Shown piece by piece: positions 42,267 to 49,136 of a stretch of 64,000 bases of DNA (the stretch's first letter is position 1; every line of letters starts with the position of its first letter). The notes under the pieces were generated by a model. The model saw only the letters and a program-made list of their open reading frames with translations, searched no databases and was not told the origin of the DNA. The position numbers were made by a program, and so were the translations under genes. Source of the DNA: CAYNMC01 sp964398365 (GTDB lineage Bacteria; Patescibacteriota; Microgenomatia; UBA1400; CAYNMC01); NCBI GenBank assembly GCA_964398365.1, contig CAYNMC010000016.1, positions 28,066-92,065 of the forward strand. The letters run 5' to 3'.

Positions 42267-42804
42267 ACTCTCCTGTTTCCGTATTAATGATCAGTTTATC
42301 GCCTAGTTTAATGAAAAGAGGCGTTCTTAACTTAAAACCCGTTTCTAAAGTAACCGTCTTCGTGGCGCCGGTGACGGTATCTCCTTTAACCGCCTCCTCT
42401 GCCTGCGTCACAGTGAGGGTAACTTTTGGTGGTAATTTAATCCCTAATGGTTTTTCTTCATAAAAAGTCACCATATATAGTTCACCTTCTTTAAGAAAAT
42501 GGGTTTTATCAGCAGCTAAGTCTTTAGGAAAGCTGATTTGTTCAAAAGTTTTTGGATCCATAAAATAAAGTTCACTGCCGCTCTGATAAAGATATTGGAG
42601 TTGACGGTTTTGAAAAACTACCTCCTCTACCGACTCCACCGAATTAAAAGTAAAACGGATGGTAGCTCCACTCCTCACATTTTTAAGCTTAGCCCGAAGA
42701 TGACCTCTGCCTCTGCCCAGATTAAAAAAATCTTTTTCTAATACCAGGTGAGGTTCACCCCGGAATAAAATCATTGTTCCCTTTTTGATATTACTGGCTT
42801 TCAT
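42250..42804 (-). CDS. efp: Elongation factor P
   Basis: 184 aa, three beta-barrel domains as usual. The N-terminal KOW-like domain reads IKKGTMILFRGEPHLVLEKD. The tip loop, where most EF-Ps have a modifiable Lys in PGKG, reads NLGRGRGHL, so a Lys is replaced by Arg at or near the tip. EF-P relieves stalling at polyproline, and Pro-rich proteins are common in this window. Domain III ends TGEYVGRV. Confidence 0.93.
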   Translation of the reverse strand: MKASNIKKGTMILFRGEPHLVLEKDFFNLGRGRGHLRAKLKNVRSGATIRFTFNSVESVEEVVFQNRQLQYLYQSGSELYFMDPKTFEQISFPKDLAADKTHFLKEGELYMVTFYEEKPLGIKLPPKVTLTVTQAEEAVKGDTVTGATKTVTLETGFKLRTPLFIKLGDKLIINTETGEYVGRV

Positions 42805-42823
42805 TTTTTTAATCTCTAAATAT

Positions 42824-43651
42824 TTATTTTATAAGAATAAAAATAAATATGGCCAATATTATACGATAAATAACAAAAATATTCAGCGAATGACGATTGA
42901 GGTAATTTAGTAAAAATTTAATGGCCAGCCAGCCGGCGAGGGCTGAACTGACGATTCCCAGAATAAAAAAGTTAATTTCATCCAAGCTGACGCTACCGGA
43001 AAAGAATTCACCGATTACGTCTAAAAATTTTTTGCCGCCGGCGCCCAAAACAATTGGTCCAGATAATAAAAAAGCAAATTCTGCTGAGTTTTGCCGACTA
43101 AAACCCAAAAACATTCCCATACTGATGGTAATGCCTGAACGAGAAACACCGGGAATCAAAGCCAAACTTTGGGCTAGTCCGATTATTAAGGCTTTAAAAC
43201 CCCCAATCATGCTAAGCTCCTTAATTTTCTCTCTCCCCTTGTTTTCTGCCAGATAAATGGGAATAGCACCAGCAATTAAGGCTGCCGCCACCAACGATGG
43301 CTTGCGGAAAGCACTCTCAATTATCTTTTCAAACTTTAAACCAATTAAGGCCGCCGGCACCGTTGCCAGAAGAAGAAAAAAACCCAATCTGCCTTTTTCA
43401 ACTATTTCTCCCTTTTTAACCGTTGTCATCAACCCTTCTATAATTTCCATCCATCTCTTCCAAAAAACCCAAATAACCGCCGCCGCCGTACCCAAGTGTA
43501 GGGCGGCATCAAAAGACAAACCAAATCTTTCCTGCGAAACTCCCAAGATATGCTCAACAACAATCAGATGACCGGTGGAAGAAACAGGTAAAAACTCGGT
43601 TAAGCCATTTAAAACACCCAAAAAAACTGCCTTAAAAATCGTTTCTAGCAT
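42824..43651 (-). CDS. uppP: Undecaprenyl-diphosphatase UppP/BacA
   Basis: 275 aa from the ATG at 43651. The family signatures are present: GLTEFLPVSSTGHLI near the N-terminus and PGVSRSGITISMG in the C-terminal half, with about seven TM helices. It recycles undecaprenyl pyrophosphate for wall synthesis. I prefer the start at 43651 over 43657 because a TAAGAT -10 hexamer then lies 7 nt before the ATG, matching other genes here. Confidence 0.95.
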   Translation of the reverse strand: MLETIFKAVFLGVLNGLTEFLPVSSTGHLIVVEHILGVSQERFGLSFDAALHLGTAAAVIWVFWKRWMEIIEGLMTTVKKGEIVEKGRLGFFLLLATVPAALIGLKFEKIIESAFRKPSLVAAALIAGAIPIYLAENKGREKIKELSMIGGFKALIIGLAQSLALIPGVSRSGITISMGMFLGFSRQNSAEFAFLLSGPIVLGAGGKKFLDVIGEFFSGSVSLDEINFFILGIVSSALAGWLAIKFLLNYLNRHSLNIFVIYRIILAIFIFILIK

Positions 43652-43658
43652 CACCATT

Positions 43659-43664
43659 ATCTTA
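43659..43664 (-). promoter_or_regulatory. -10 hexamer of uppP (leaderless)
   Basis: TAAGAT on the minus strand, then 7 nt (AATGGTG), then the ATG at 43651. It lies between uppP and the phage-holin-family gene. Confidence 0.4.
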
Positions 43665-43671
43665 GCAGAAA

Positions 43672-44007
43672 TCAGTGAATCAAAGAATGGAGAAAATAAT
43701 TTACCAGAGCCAGAATTAAACTAAAGATAAAAGCAGACCAAAAAGTTTGGACACTAAAACCGGACACAATTTTGCTGGCCAAAAGGATAATAATCGTGTT
43801 TATCACCAAAGTGAATAAGCCTAAACTTAAGATATTTATCGGTAGCGTAAAAAGAATTAAAAAAGGCTTGATGAACATATTCAAGAGACCTAAAACAACG
43901 ACTACAACCAGGGCGGTGAAAAAATCGGTAACTTTAATCCCCGGCACAATATAAGCCGAAATCAAGACTGCCAAACTACCGATTAAAAGATTAAAAATTA
44001 TTCCCAT
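43672..44007 (-). CDS. Phage holin family 4 / YvlD-like membrane protein
   Basis: 111 aa with four hydrophobic helices. The pattern IPGIKVTDFFTALVVVVVLG, then LLNMFIKPFLILFTLPINIL, then FTLVINTIIILLASKIV is characteristic of the YvlD / mycobacterial 4TM (holin-like superfamily IV) family. Despite the name it is a common chromosomal gene of unknown role. A TATAAT box lies 9 nt upstream of the ATG. Confidence 0.85.
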   Translation of the reverse strand: MGIIFNLLIGSLAVLISAYIVPGIKVTDFFTALVVVVVLGLLNMFIKPFLILFTLPINILSLGLFTLVINTIIILLASKIVSGFSVQTFWSAFIFSLILALVNYFLHSLIH

Positions 44008-44017
44008 AATCTCATTA

Positions 44018-44383
44018 TTATAAATCTATACTTTCACCCTGATTAACTTTTTTTCTTTTAAGCTGCGCTGCCCAGTTAAAAGCAAAAAAGTAGTTGTGCC
44101 AAAGTTTATCGGAAGAAGAAAACTGGTTACTGCCGTCAAAATAATCCACAAGGGCTTCACGCAGTCGGCATAATTCTTTTAGTCTTTTTAAATTTTTCCT
44201 GTCATCAAGAGTAAAATCCAGAAGTTCTAAGGCTCGAAAAAAGGCCTGCCGGCTGTAATCATGATTACCCTTCTGTTTCCATAAAATTGCTCTCTCTATT
44301 TCACTTCCCACATTAGCCATCTGTTCCAAAAAAGTTAATTTTTTCCATTTACCTCTCATTAAAGACTGGTGTTGATAGCTCAT
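44018..44383 (-). CDS. Helical protein, second gene of a TA-like pair
   Basis: 121 aa, all-helical by eye (LTFLEQMANVGSEIERAILW, then SRQAFFRALELLDFTLDD, LKRLKELCRLREALVDYF). This layout resembles HEPN-type proteins, but a clear RxxxxH motif is not seen (the nearest basic pair is in the SRQAFFRALE helix). It overlaps the DUF5674 gene by 4 nt (ATGA). The tight pairing of two small genes suggests a two-component module such as toxin-antitoxin. This is an inference. Confidence 0.55.
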   Translation of the reverse strand: MSYQHQSLMRGKWKKLTFLEQMANVGSEIERAILWKQKGNHDYSRQAFFRALELLDFTLDDRKNLKRLKELCRLREALVDYFDGSNQFSSSDKLWHNYFFAFNWAAQLKRKKVNQGESIDL

Positions 44384-44721
44384 TTTTTTATAAGTTTTTT
44401 GATGATTTTAATAATCTTTTGACGAACAATAGGATTATCCACCCCTCTGCTAAGATTGCCTTGTGACGGACGAAGGTTAATCAGTGAATCAAATTCAATT
44501 AAATCCTTATGCTGACTGAAAGGGTAAAGATTAATTCCCCAAAGATTTTCCTGTTTTGAACCATTTTCCAAAAGCCAACTTTCTTCATCGCTATGCAAAT
44601 CGCCATCTACGACCATAATTTCCCTTTGGATATCAACCACGGCTTTAACCAAATTACCAAACTTTTGCTTGGCCATCTTCTGTAATTCGCTTAATGAAAT
44701 TTTATCTTCAATTATCTTCAT
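44380..44721 (-). CDS. DUF5674-family protein
   Basis: 113 aa. The sequence VKAVVDIQREIMVVDGDLHSD, followed by EESWLLENGSKQENLWGINLYP and INLRPSQGNLSRGV, fits the DUF5674 family, which is frequent in CPR and sparse elsewhere. Its role is unknown. The family is compact, with conserved acidic and Asn residues that could bind nucleic acid or metal. It leads the two-gene unit and has its own TATAAT box 8 nt upstream of the ATG. Confidence 0.75.
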   Translation of the reverse strand: MKIIEDKISLSELQKMAKQKFGNLVKAVVDIQREIMVVDGDLHSDEESWLLENGSKQENLWGINLYPFSQHKDLIEFDSLINLRPSQGNLSRGVDNPIVRQKIIKIIKKLIKK

Positions 44722-44729
44722 TTATTTTT

Positions 44730-44735
44730 ATTATA
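44730..44735 (-). promoter_or_regulatory. -10 hexamer of the DUF5674 unit
   Basis: A perfect TATAAT on the minus strand, 8 nt before the ATG at 44721. It again implies a leaderless or nearly leaderless mRNA. No good -35 is visible. Confidence 0.5.
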
Positions 44736-44788
44736 CTGTAAGTTTAGCCAAAATCATGCCATTAATGATAAAATAATAGAGTTAATAA

Positions 44789-44862
44789 TGCGGGATCGTC
44801 TAATGGTAGGACAAACGGCTCTGAACCGTTCAATCTAGGTTCGAATCCTAGTCCCGCAGCCA
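44789..44862 (+). tRNA. tRNA-Gln (CTG)
   Basis: 74 nt including encoded CCA. The acceptor TGCGGGA pairs with TCCCGCA and the discriminator is G. The anticodon stem AACGG/CCGTT holds loop CTCTGAA with anticodon CTG. The T arm is CTAGG-TTCGAAT-CCTAG. The last 15 nt overlap the stop end of the serine recombinase gene on the other strand, so this is the likely integration site. Confidence 0.96.
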
Positions 44863-46434
44863 AGTAGGACGAGAGGGTCGCAAAGACCCCTTTTGGGTTG
44901 ATTTATTGGGCAATTCGTTAGGTTCGAAAATCTTCGCTCCATTTTTTGCCAAATTCGCTACTTTCGAACCGTTAGTCTCAAGCACTGCATTGTGTATGAG
45001 CTTAAAGGCTTTGGAATACTCGTAAGCCAGAACTCCTTGGGTTAGGGTCATGTTGGTAAATACCAGACTGATAAGTCGTCTTTGTTCTTCCAAAAGGTGG
45101 CATTCTTTGGCTCGCAGGTATATTTCTTTGGCTCTCTGGGAGAGTTCGTAGAGGTTAATCCCCAAATCAAAGTGGTTATTCTTGGCTTTGGTATGTTTCT
45201 CAATCGCTGCCACAATGTCTGCCTTCTCCTGGGTATATTGCTTATACTTCTGGTCATAGAAGGCTTTGGTAATCTTCTCATCCAGTTTGTCGTCGTAGAG
45301 GCGGTCTAAGCGCTTTTCAACTTGTGCCAGGCGGTCTTGCAGCTCTTTGAGACTGCTTGTTTCGTAGTTGGTAGCATCTTGGTGGCTTTCTTTGAGTGCC
45401 TTCTTGAGCCATTCGGCAATATGGCTGTTTTTTAACTGTAGTCCTTCAAAGCCTGTTAATAGCTGGTTCTCAATCACATCCTCTCTTGTCCATTTCTTCT
45501 GGGAACAGTTGCGGTAGTGATTACAATGCCCATAGATGATCCCTTTGTGAATTTCCCAGGTGACCGTGCCTTTACACTCGGCGCATTTGAGTAATTGCTT
45601 AAATAAAAACATATGTCTGTTTATTTTAGGTGTATTTTTACCAGCCAGCACTAACTGTATCTTATCAAAAATCTCTTGGCTAATTAAGGGTTCATGTTTG
45701 CCCTGATAAATCTCGCCGTTCCACCTGATTTTCCCGATGTAAAACGGGTCTTTGAGGAGCTGATGGACTCGGCTTTTGTAGATTCTGCCTCCTGTTGACG
45801 AGCGAAGTCCCGCCTCAAACATTATATCAGCCAGCTTTTTGACCGAGCAGTCTCCTTCTGAATACTGTTCAAGGAACCTGCTTATTAGAGGAGCGGTGGT
45901 TTCATCTTGGACATGGATTTTGTGTCCACGCTCGCCAACAGTCTTATATCCTGGCAAAGGTCGGCATGGTAGCCATCCTTGTGCCAGCTTCTCCTTTTGC
46001 CCCTTCTTTACTTCCTCGGATAAGTTATCAATGTAGTTTTTGGCAAAGATAATGCGCACACCCCAGTTAAGTTTGTCTTGGGAGCGGGAGTTTTTGTGGA
46101 GGATAAGGGAATCTTTGACCAGATGGACTTGGCGTTCTTCGTCTTCCTCCAGCCATTCGTCGATCATCACCGCATCTTTGAAGTTTCTGGTTAAGCGGTC
46201 AACCTTCTCGCAAATGATAATTTTAATGTTGTTTTTCTTAACATACTCCGTCATGGAGGAGAAGATCTCTCGTTGTTTCCTCCCGCTTGCCGATTCAGAG
46301 ATGGAGAAGATTTTAGTTACTCCAAAGACCAGCTTCTCGGCGTAGCCCTTGAGTAGCTTCTCTTGGGCAGGCAGCGAGTAGCCTGTTTCTTCTTGTTCTC
46401 GACTCGATACTCGGCAGAGTAGGACAGATTTCAT
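44848..46434 (-). CDS. Large serine recombinase (integrase)
   Basis: 528 aa. The catalytic domain starts MKSVLLCRVSSREQEE with nucleophile Ser10; KVDRLTRNFKD carries the conserved Arg pair. The recombinase domain follows (PGYKTVGERGHKIHVQDE, then DPFYIGKIRWNGEIYQGKH). The zinc ribbon has CAEC and later Cys (CNHYRNCSQK), and a coiled coil covers about 350-430. Such enzymes integrate and excise DNA between short att sites. The C-terminal codons overlap the tRNA-Gln 3' end, so the tRNA is likely part of attL. The gene is preceded by a 570-nt leader holding the triad array. Confidence 0.93.
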   Translation of the reverse strand: MKSVLLCRVSSREQEETGYSLPAQEKLLKGYAEKLVFGVTKIFSISESASGRKQREIFSSMTEYVKKNNIKIIICEKVDRLTRNFKDAVMIDEWLEEDEERQVHLVKDSLILHKNSRSQDKLNWGVRIIFAKNYIDNLSEEVKKGQKEKLAQGWLPCRPLPGYKTVGERGHKIHVQDETTAPLISRFLEQYSEGDCSVKKLADIMFEAGLRSSTGGRIYKSRVHQLLKDPFYIGKIRWNGEIYQGKHEPLISQEIFDKIQLVLAGKNTPKINRHMFLFKQLLKCAECKGTVTWEIHKGIIYGHCNHYRNCSQKKWTREDVIENQLLTGFEGLQLKNSHIAEWLKKALKESHQDATNYETSSLKELQDRLAQVEKRLDRLYDDKLDEKITKAFYDQKYKQYTQEKADIVAAIEKHTKAKNNHFDLGINLYELSQRAKEIYLRAKECHLLEEQRRLISLVFTNMTLTQGVLAYEYSKAFKLIHNAVLETNGSKVANLAKNGAKIFEPNELPNKSTQKGSLRPSRPTWLRD

Positions 46435-46514
46435 AGGTTTTATCTCGTTTAGCTACACAACATAAACGAACTGTTAAGCAATATCAATCGCTGGAAAGTT
46501 AAAGGGTTATTTTT

Positions 46515-46930
46515 GGTTGTCTTCAGTCGCCTTTGGTCGCCCTGTTTTTTGGACGCATTTGGTAGCATTTTACCCTCGTTTTCTGATCCGATTTGATCCG
46601 AATCGACCCGATTTTCTGCACCCAGTTACACCCATTCGCACTCATTTTTATGCCTGGAGTGGTTAAAAATTGCACCGATTTACACCGATCCACACCGACT
46701 TTAGACTCGTCTATCACTTTTAATTCTGGTGGTATTTCAGTGGTCATTTGGTGGTATTTTTCTGATGACAAACCAATGACAGGCTGATGGCATTTTTTAG
46801 CTTCAACATTCCGTCTCAATACCTTGGTTTTTTGAGGGCATTTGAGGACACTTGAGGACATTTTTGAGGCAGCGTTATGCGGGATAATTTGAAAAACTGC
46901 CCTAATTCTGCCCGAAATCTGCCCTAATCC
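46515..46930. repeat. Array of nine helically phased word triads
   Basis: Nine blocks each carry three direct copies of a block-specific word at exactly 10 or 11 bp. Examples: 46671-46700 TGCACCGATT, TACACCGATC, CACACCGACT; 46833-46862 TGAGGGCATT, TGAGGACACT, TGAGGACATT; 46898-46930 TGCCCTAATTC, TGCCCGAAATC, TGCCCTAATCC. The others start at 46515, 46551, 46584, 46617, 46727 and 46763. Words differ between blocks, but the frame TG-N5-ATT is shared. T-rich spacers separate the blocks. The pitch is not a multiple of three, so it is not a coding repeat. It lies in the probable leader of the recombinase gene. Confidence 0.85.
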
Positions 46931-47006
46931 GTTTGTGTCTCCTTGCCAAACGAGTTGCCGCGTTTGTTTGAAGAAAAAACCCAATTTTTCCTTAAAGTCA
47001 CCGTAT

Positions 47007-47043
47007 AGTAACTGTATATAGTTACTTCCTCTTAAAGGGACAA
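47007..47043 (-). promoter_or_regulatory. Probable recombinase-leader promoter with palindromic operator
   Basis: On the minus strand TTGTCC (47038-47043), 17 nt, then TATATA (47015-47020). The -10 lies inside a perfect inverted repeat AGTAACT-GTATAT-AGTTACT (47007-47026), and another AGTTACT occurs at 47048. The layout suggests a repressor site covering the -10. Transcription would run left through the triad array to the recombinase gene. Confidence 0.55.
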
Positions 47044-47100
47044 TAAAGTTACTATATAGAGTCTCTGTATAAAGCCTTATAAAAAGTTCCTTTGTGTTTT

Positions 47101-47502
47101 TCATAGTGGTATGTCATCAGGATCAATATCTTCATCAAGGTCTTTAGAAACATCGATTTTTTCTTCCTGTTCCATCGCTTCAACCGCTCCTTGTTCTCCG
47201 TTTTCCTTGTTGCGTTTTACGAAGAAGGCATTGTAGATTTTTTCCTCAATCTGGTTATAAAGGTTCTTGTCGTTAACCCAGATAATTTCATCCCAGACTT
47301 CTTTGCCGTTTATTACTCCTTTTGAAAAACTAGGAGCTTGAATCCAGATTTCTTCCTGAAATCGAGGGTGGGTTTTAGTAGAGCGCAAGACTTTCCAACC
47401 CTTCGTTTCGAGAATGTCGAAGAAAATGACCGTTGCTTGGGCTAAAAGCCAGGGGCGGTTTAGCATTCTTATTTTTATTGTTATATCGTCTATAGTTATC
47501 AT
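47101..47502 (-). CDS. SpoVG-like protein
   Basis: 133 aa. The first 100 residues follow the SpoVG pattern: ITIKIRMLNRPWLLAQATVI (A-x-A-x-V-x-F-D), then GWKVLRS, EIWIQAPSFSKG (as in the usual FVAMPS), and IIWVNDKNLYNQIEEKIY. SpoVG proteins bind nucleic acid and regulate transcription. The C-terminal 35 residues are acidic and disordered. The gene is preceded by TAGTTATC and TAGTTATT direct motifs (47493-47509) like the palindromes elsewhere in the element. Confidence 0.6.
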   Translation of the reverse strand: MITIDDITIKIRMLNRPWLLAQATVIFFDILETKGWKVLRSTKTHPRFQEEIWIQAPSFSKGVINGKEVWDEIIWVNDKNLYNQIEEKIYNAFFVKRNKENGEQGAVEAMEQEEKIDVSKDLDEDIDPDDIPL

Positions 47503-47530
47503 AGTTATTCAAATTAAGCCTGTTTCAGCG

Positions 47531-47914
47531 TTAATCTTTTTCTCTCGTTTGGTGGCTTTTCCTTGCGAGAGCAATATTAAAGATGGCTAATATGGCTGGG
47601 TGGAGTTTATATTCGTTGTTCGAATAAACCCACACCCCTTTTTTGTTTAGTTTTTTGCCCCGCACAATGGTGACCACTGGTAACCCCTCAAAAGTTTTCT
47701 TTTCCAGCTTGGTTAATCGCTTACTCACGCTGGCAATATCAGCCAGCCCTAAAACAGCACACAGATCTTCTAAAGATGGCTTACACTTTCCCTGTTCGTC
47801 GGTATATGCAGCCAGAGATGTTAATGTTTGCCAGTCAACAGAACTTATTTCTACTAAGAGTCCATCTTTTATGATCGGTGCGCTCCAGATGTAAAAATTG
47901 TTATTTTTATTCAT
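47531..47914 (-). CDS. Winged-helix DNA-binding protein
   Basis: 127 aa. The core SSVDWQTLTSLAAYTDEQGK, then PSLEDLCAVLGLADIASVSK and RLTKLEKKTF, reads as a helix-turn-helix in a winged-helix fold. A beta wing follows (VVTIVRGKKLNKKGVWVYSN). Similar domains occur in plasmid and phage replication initiators and in element regulators. It could control replication or transcription of the element. The family is not certain. Confidence 0.6.
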   Translation of the reverse strand: MNKNNNFYIWSAPIIKDGLLVEISSVDWQTLTSLAAYTDEQGKCKPSLEDLCAVLGLADIASVSKRLTKLEKKTFEGLPVVTIVRGKKLNKKGVWVYSNNEYKLHPAILAIFNIALARKSHQTREKD

Positions 47915-47924
47915 AGGTTTTTGT

Positions 47925-48335
47925 TTAAACTTGCTTTTTTAGCTGCCTAATTTTTTCTCTATATTTTTCATAGTCTTTCATCGCTCGATCACCAATCTCA
48001 TATAGGTCTGGCGTTACGACAACAAGTTCAATACCTGCTATCTCCAGCGACTTTTTAAAACTCTTGTATTCGTTGTAATCTCTGCTTATGCGGGTTGTAT
48101 CATAAGCGATAAGCACCTCAGCCCCTTTTTTCTTTAACATTCCAAACAACTTTACAAGCCGATCTCTTTGTTCATCACTACCAGCACCGTCGTCGACAAT
48201 AACTCCAATCATCTCAAGGTGATCACTTTTTTTAATGGAGGAAAGACAAACTTCTTCTTGCCCCAAGAGAAATCGTTTTTTATTTTTCTGATCATTACAG
48301 GCGGTTCGGCAGTAAATGATGGCTTTTTTAGTCAT
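47925..48335 (-). CDS. Serine-recombinase-like domain lacking the catalytic serine
   Basis: 136 aa from the ATG at 48335, chosen because a ggagg SD lies 7 nt before it. The fold matches the resolvase N-terminal domain: KKAIIYCRTACNDQ, then IGVIVDDGAGSDEQRDRL, then EVLIAYDTTRISRDYNEYK. The nucleophile position (usual YxRVS) reads YCRTA, so Ser is replaced by Ala12. The following Arg region (TTRISRD) is kept. No DNA-binding domain follows. It is probably non-catalytic and may regulate the large recombinase. Confidence 0.75.
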   Translation of the reverse strand: MTKKAIIYCRTACNDQKNKKRFLLGQEEVCLSSIKKSDHLEMIGVIVDDGAGSDEQRDRLVKLFGMLKKKGAEVLIAYDTTRISRDYNEYKSFKKSLEIAGIELVVVTPDLYEIGDRAMKDYEKYREKIRQLKKQV

Positions 48336-48600
48336 GGTTGCCTCCTTTGGCTTCAAGGTTATTTTTAGACTCTGATTCTTTAATAATTTGATTTATGGTT
48401 GTATCGAGCCAACACATGAGCTCGTAGTCTCCCTCTTCCCAAACGAGCCAACTAAGTTCTTCAAGCTCTGCATCTGTTAGTTTCCTGCCGTAATTGGATT
48501 CAACAAATTCCTGAATATAACCCCTAGTAATGAAGATAATTATTTGGTCATTTTTATCTTTTATTTGCTTATTAAGTTTTTTTAGATTTTCGTCAAACAT
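48328..48600 (-). CDS. Acidic helical hypothetical protein
   Basis: 90 aa. Lys/Asp-rich N-terminus, then QIIIFITRGYIQEFVESNYG and ELEELSWLVWEEGDYELMCW. No family is recognised. It overlaps the following gene by 8 nt and the preceding 55-aa gene by 8 nt, so three small genes are translationally coupled. Confidence 0.5.
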   Translation of the reverse strand: MFDENLKKLNKQIKDKNDQIIIFITRGYIQEFVESNYGRKLTDAELEELSWLVWEEGDYELMCWLDTTINQIIKESESKNNLEAKGGNHD

Positions 48601-48760
48601 GTTTATTGCCTCCTTCAGCTACCGCCTCGATTTTTAGTAAAGTTTCTACGAAAGCCAGCAAAGTAGCGCCAATTTCTGTAACCTCTTGAAGACTTAACTC
48701 TAGACCGAAGTCTTCTTTTAAGATTTGTTTTAGTTCTAGTAATAAATTTCTGCTTATCAT
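48593..48760 (-). CDS. Small hypothetical protein
   Basis: 55 aa, ATG at 48760, TGA at 48593. MISRNLLLELKQILKEDFG is followed by LELSLQEVTEIGATLLAF: two amphipathic helices, like small antitoxin or adaptor proteins in element clusters, but no family match. The stop overlaps the ATG of the 90-aa gene (ATGTTTGA). It begins 2 nt after the stop of the DUF5659-like gene. Confidence 0.5.
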   Translation of the reverse strand: MISRNLLLELKQILKEDFGLELSLQEVTEIGATLLAFVETLLKIEAVAEGGNKHV

Positions 48761-48762
48761 AT

Positions 48763-49017
48763 TTATTCGTTGGCATAGAGCCGTGCCTTCACGACACGCA
48801 ACTGATTAAAGTAAGTTTGTGGCGAAATCTTTATTTCGTTCCTGAAATACTGGTCAATTAGCTTCTCTAGTTCAGGAGTCTTACGGAAGATAAACAGTGC
48901 TTTGCGGGGATTAGTAAAACGATCAATTTCTTCTATCGGCGCAAATAAAGAGAGGGTTGTGGCGAGAGATAGATCGCTGGTCTGATAGTAATGCTCGTTT
49001 AATTCTTGCTGCGTCAT
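48763..49017 (-). CDS. DUF5659-like protein
   Basis: 84 aa. The sequence YYQTSDLSLATTLSLFAPIE, then IDRFTNPRKALFIFRKTPEL and LIDQYFRNEIKISPQTYFNQ, matches the small DUF5659 pattern. Its role is unknown; members are found in CPR and element contexts. A perfect palindromic operator lies 5 nt before the ATG, so it likely heads a regulated small-gene operon (49017 to 47101). Confidence 0.65.
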   Translation of the reverse strand: MTQQELNEHYYQTSDLSLATTLSLFAPIEEIDRFTNPRKALFIFRKTPELEKLIDQYFRNEIKISPQTYFNQLRVVKARLYANE

Positions 49018-49022
49018 AGTGA

Positions 49023-49044
49023 TAGTTATCGAAATTGATAACTA
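49023..49044. promoter_or_regulatory. Perfect 22-bp palindromic operator
   Basis: TAGTTATC-GAAATT-GATAACTA, upstream of the DUF5659-like gene. The half-site TAGTTAT recurs before the SpoVG-like gene (47493-47509) and, as AGTTAC, at the recombinase-leader promoter. This suggests one element-encoded regulator. Confidence 0.65.
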
Positions 49045-49136
49045 CCCACATTTTTACCAATATGACAGCAAGCCTCAACGGGTTGCTCTGGGAAGATTTA
49101 ACGGCTTATGAAATAGTTTTGTGGATTGGAAAACGA

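Noticed and set aside
46515..46930. CRISPR or TIGR-type guide array
   Set aside because: There are no long constant repeats with unique spacers. Words repeat three times within a block, and no Cas or Nop5-like Tas gene is present.
46523..47104. A 193-codon minus-strand ORF over the triad array
   Set aside because: The 10- and 11-bp repeats change frame at each step, so selection is not on this protein. The product has no recognisable domain, and the likely promoter (47015-47043) lies inside it.
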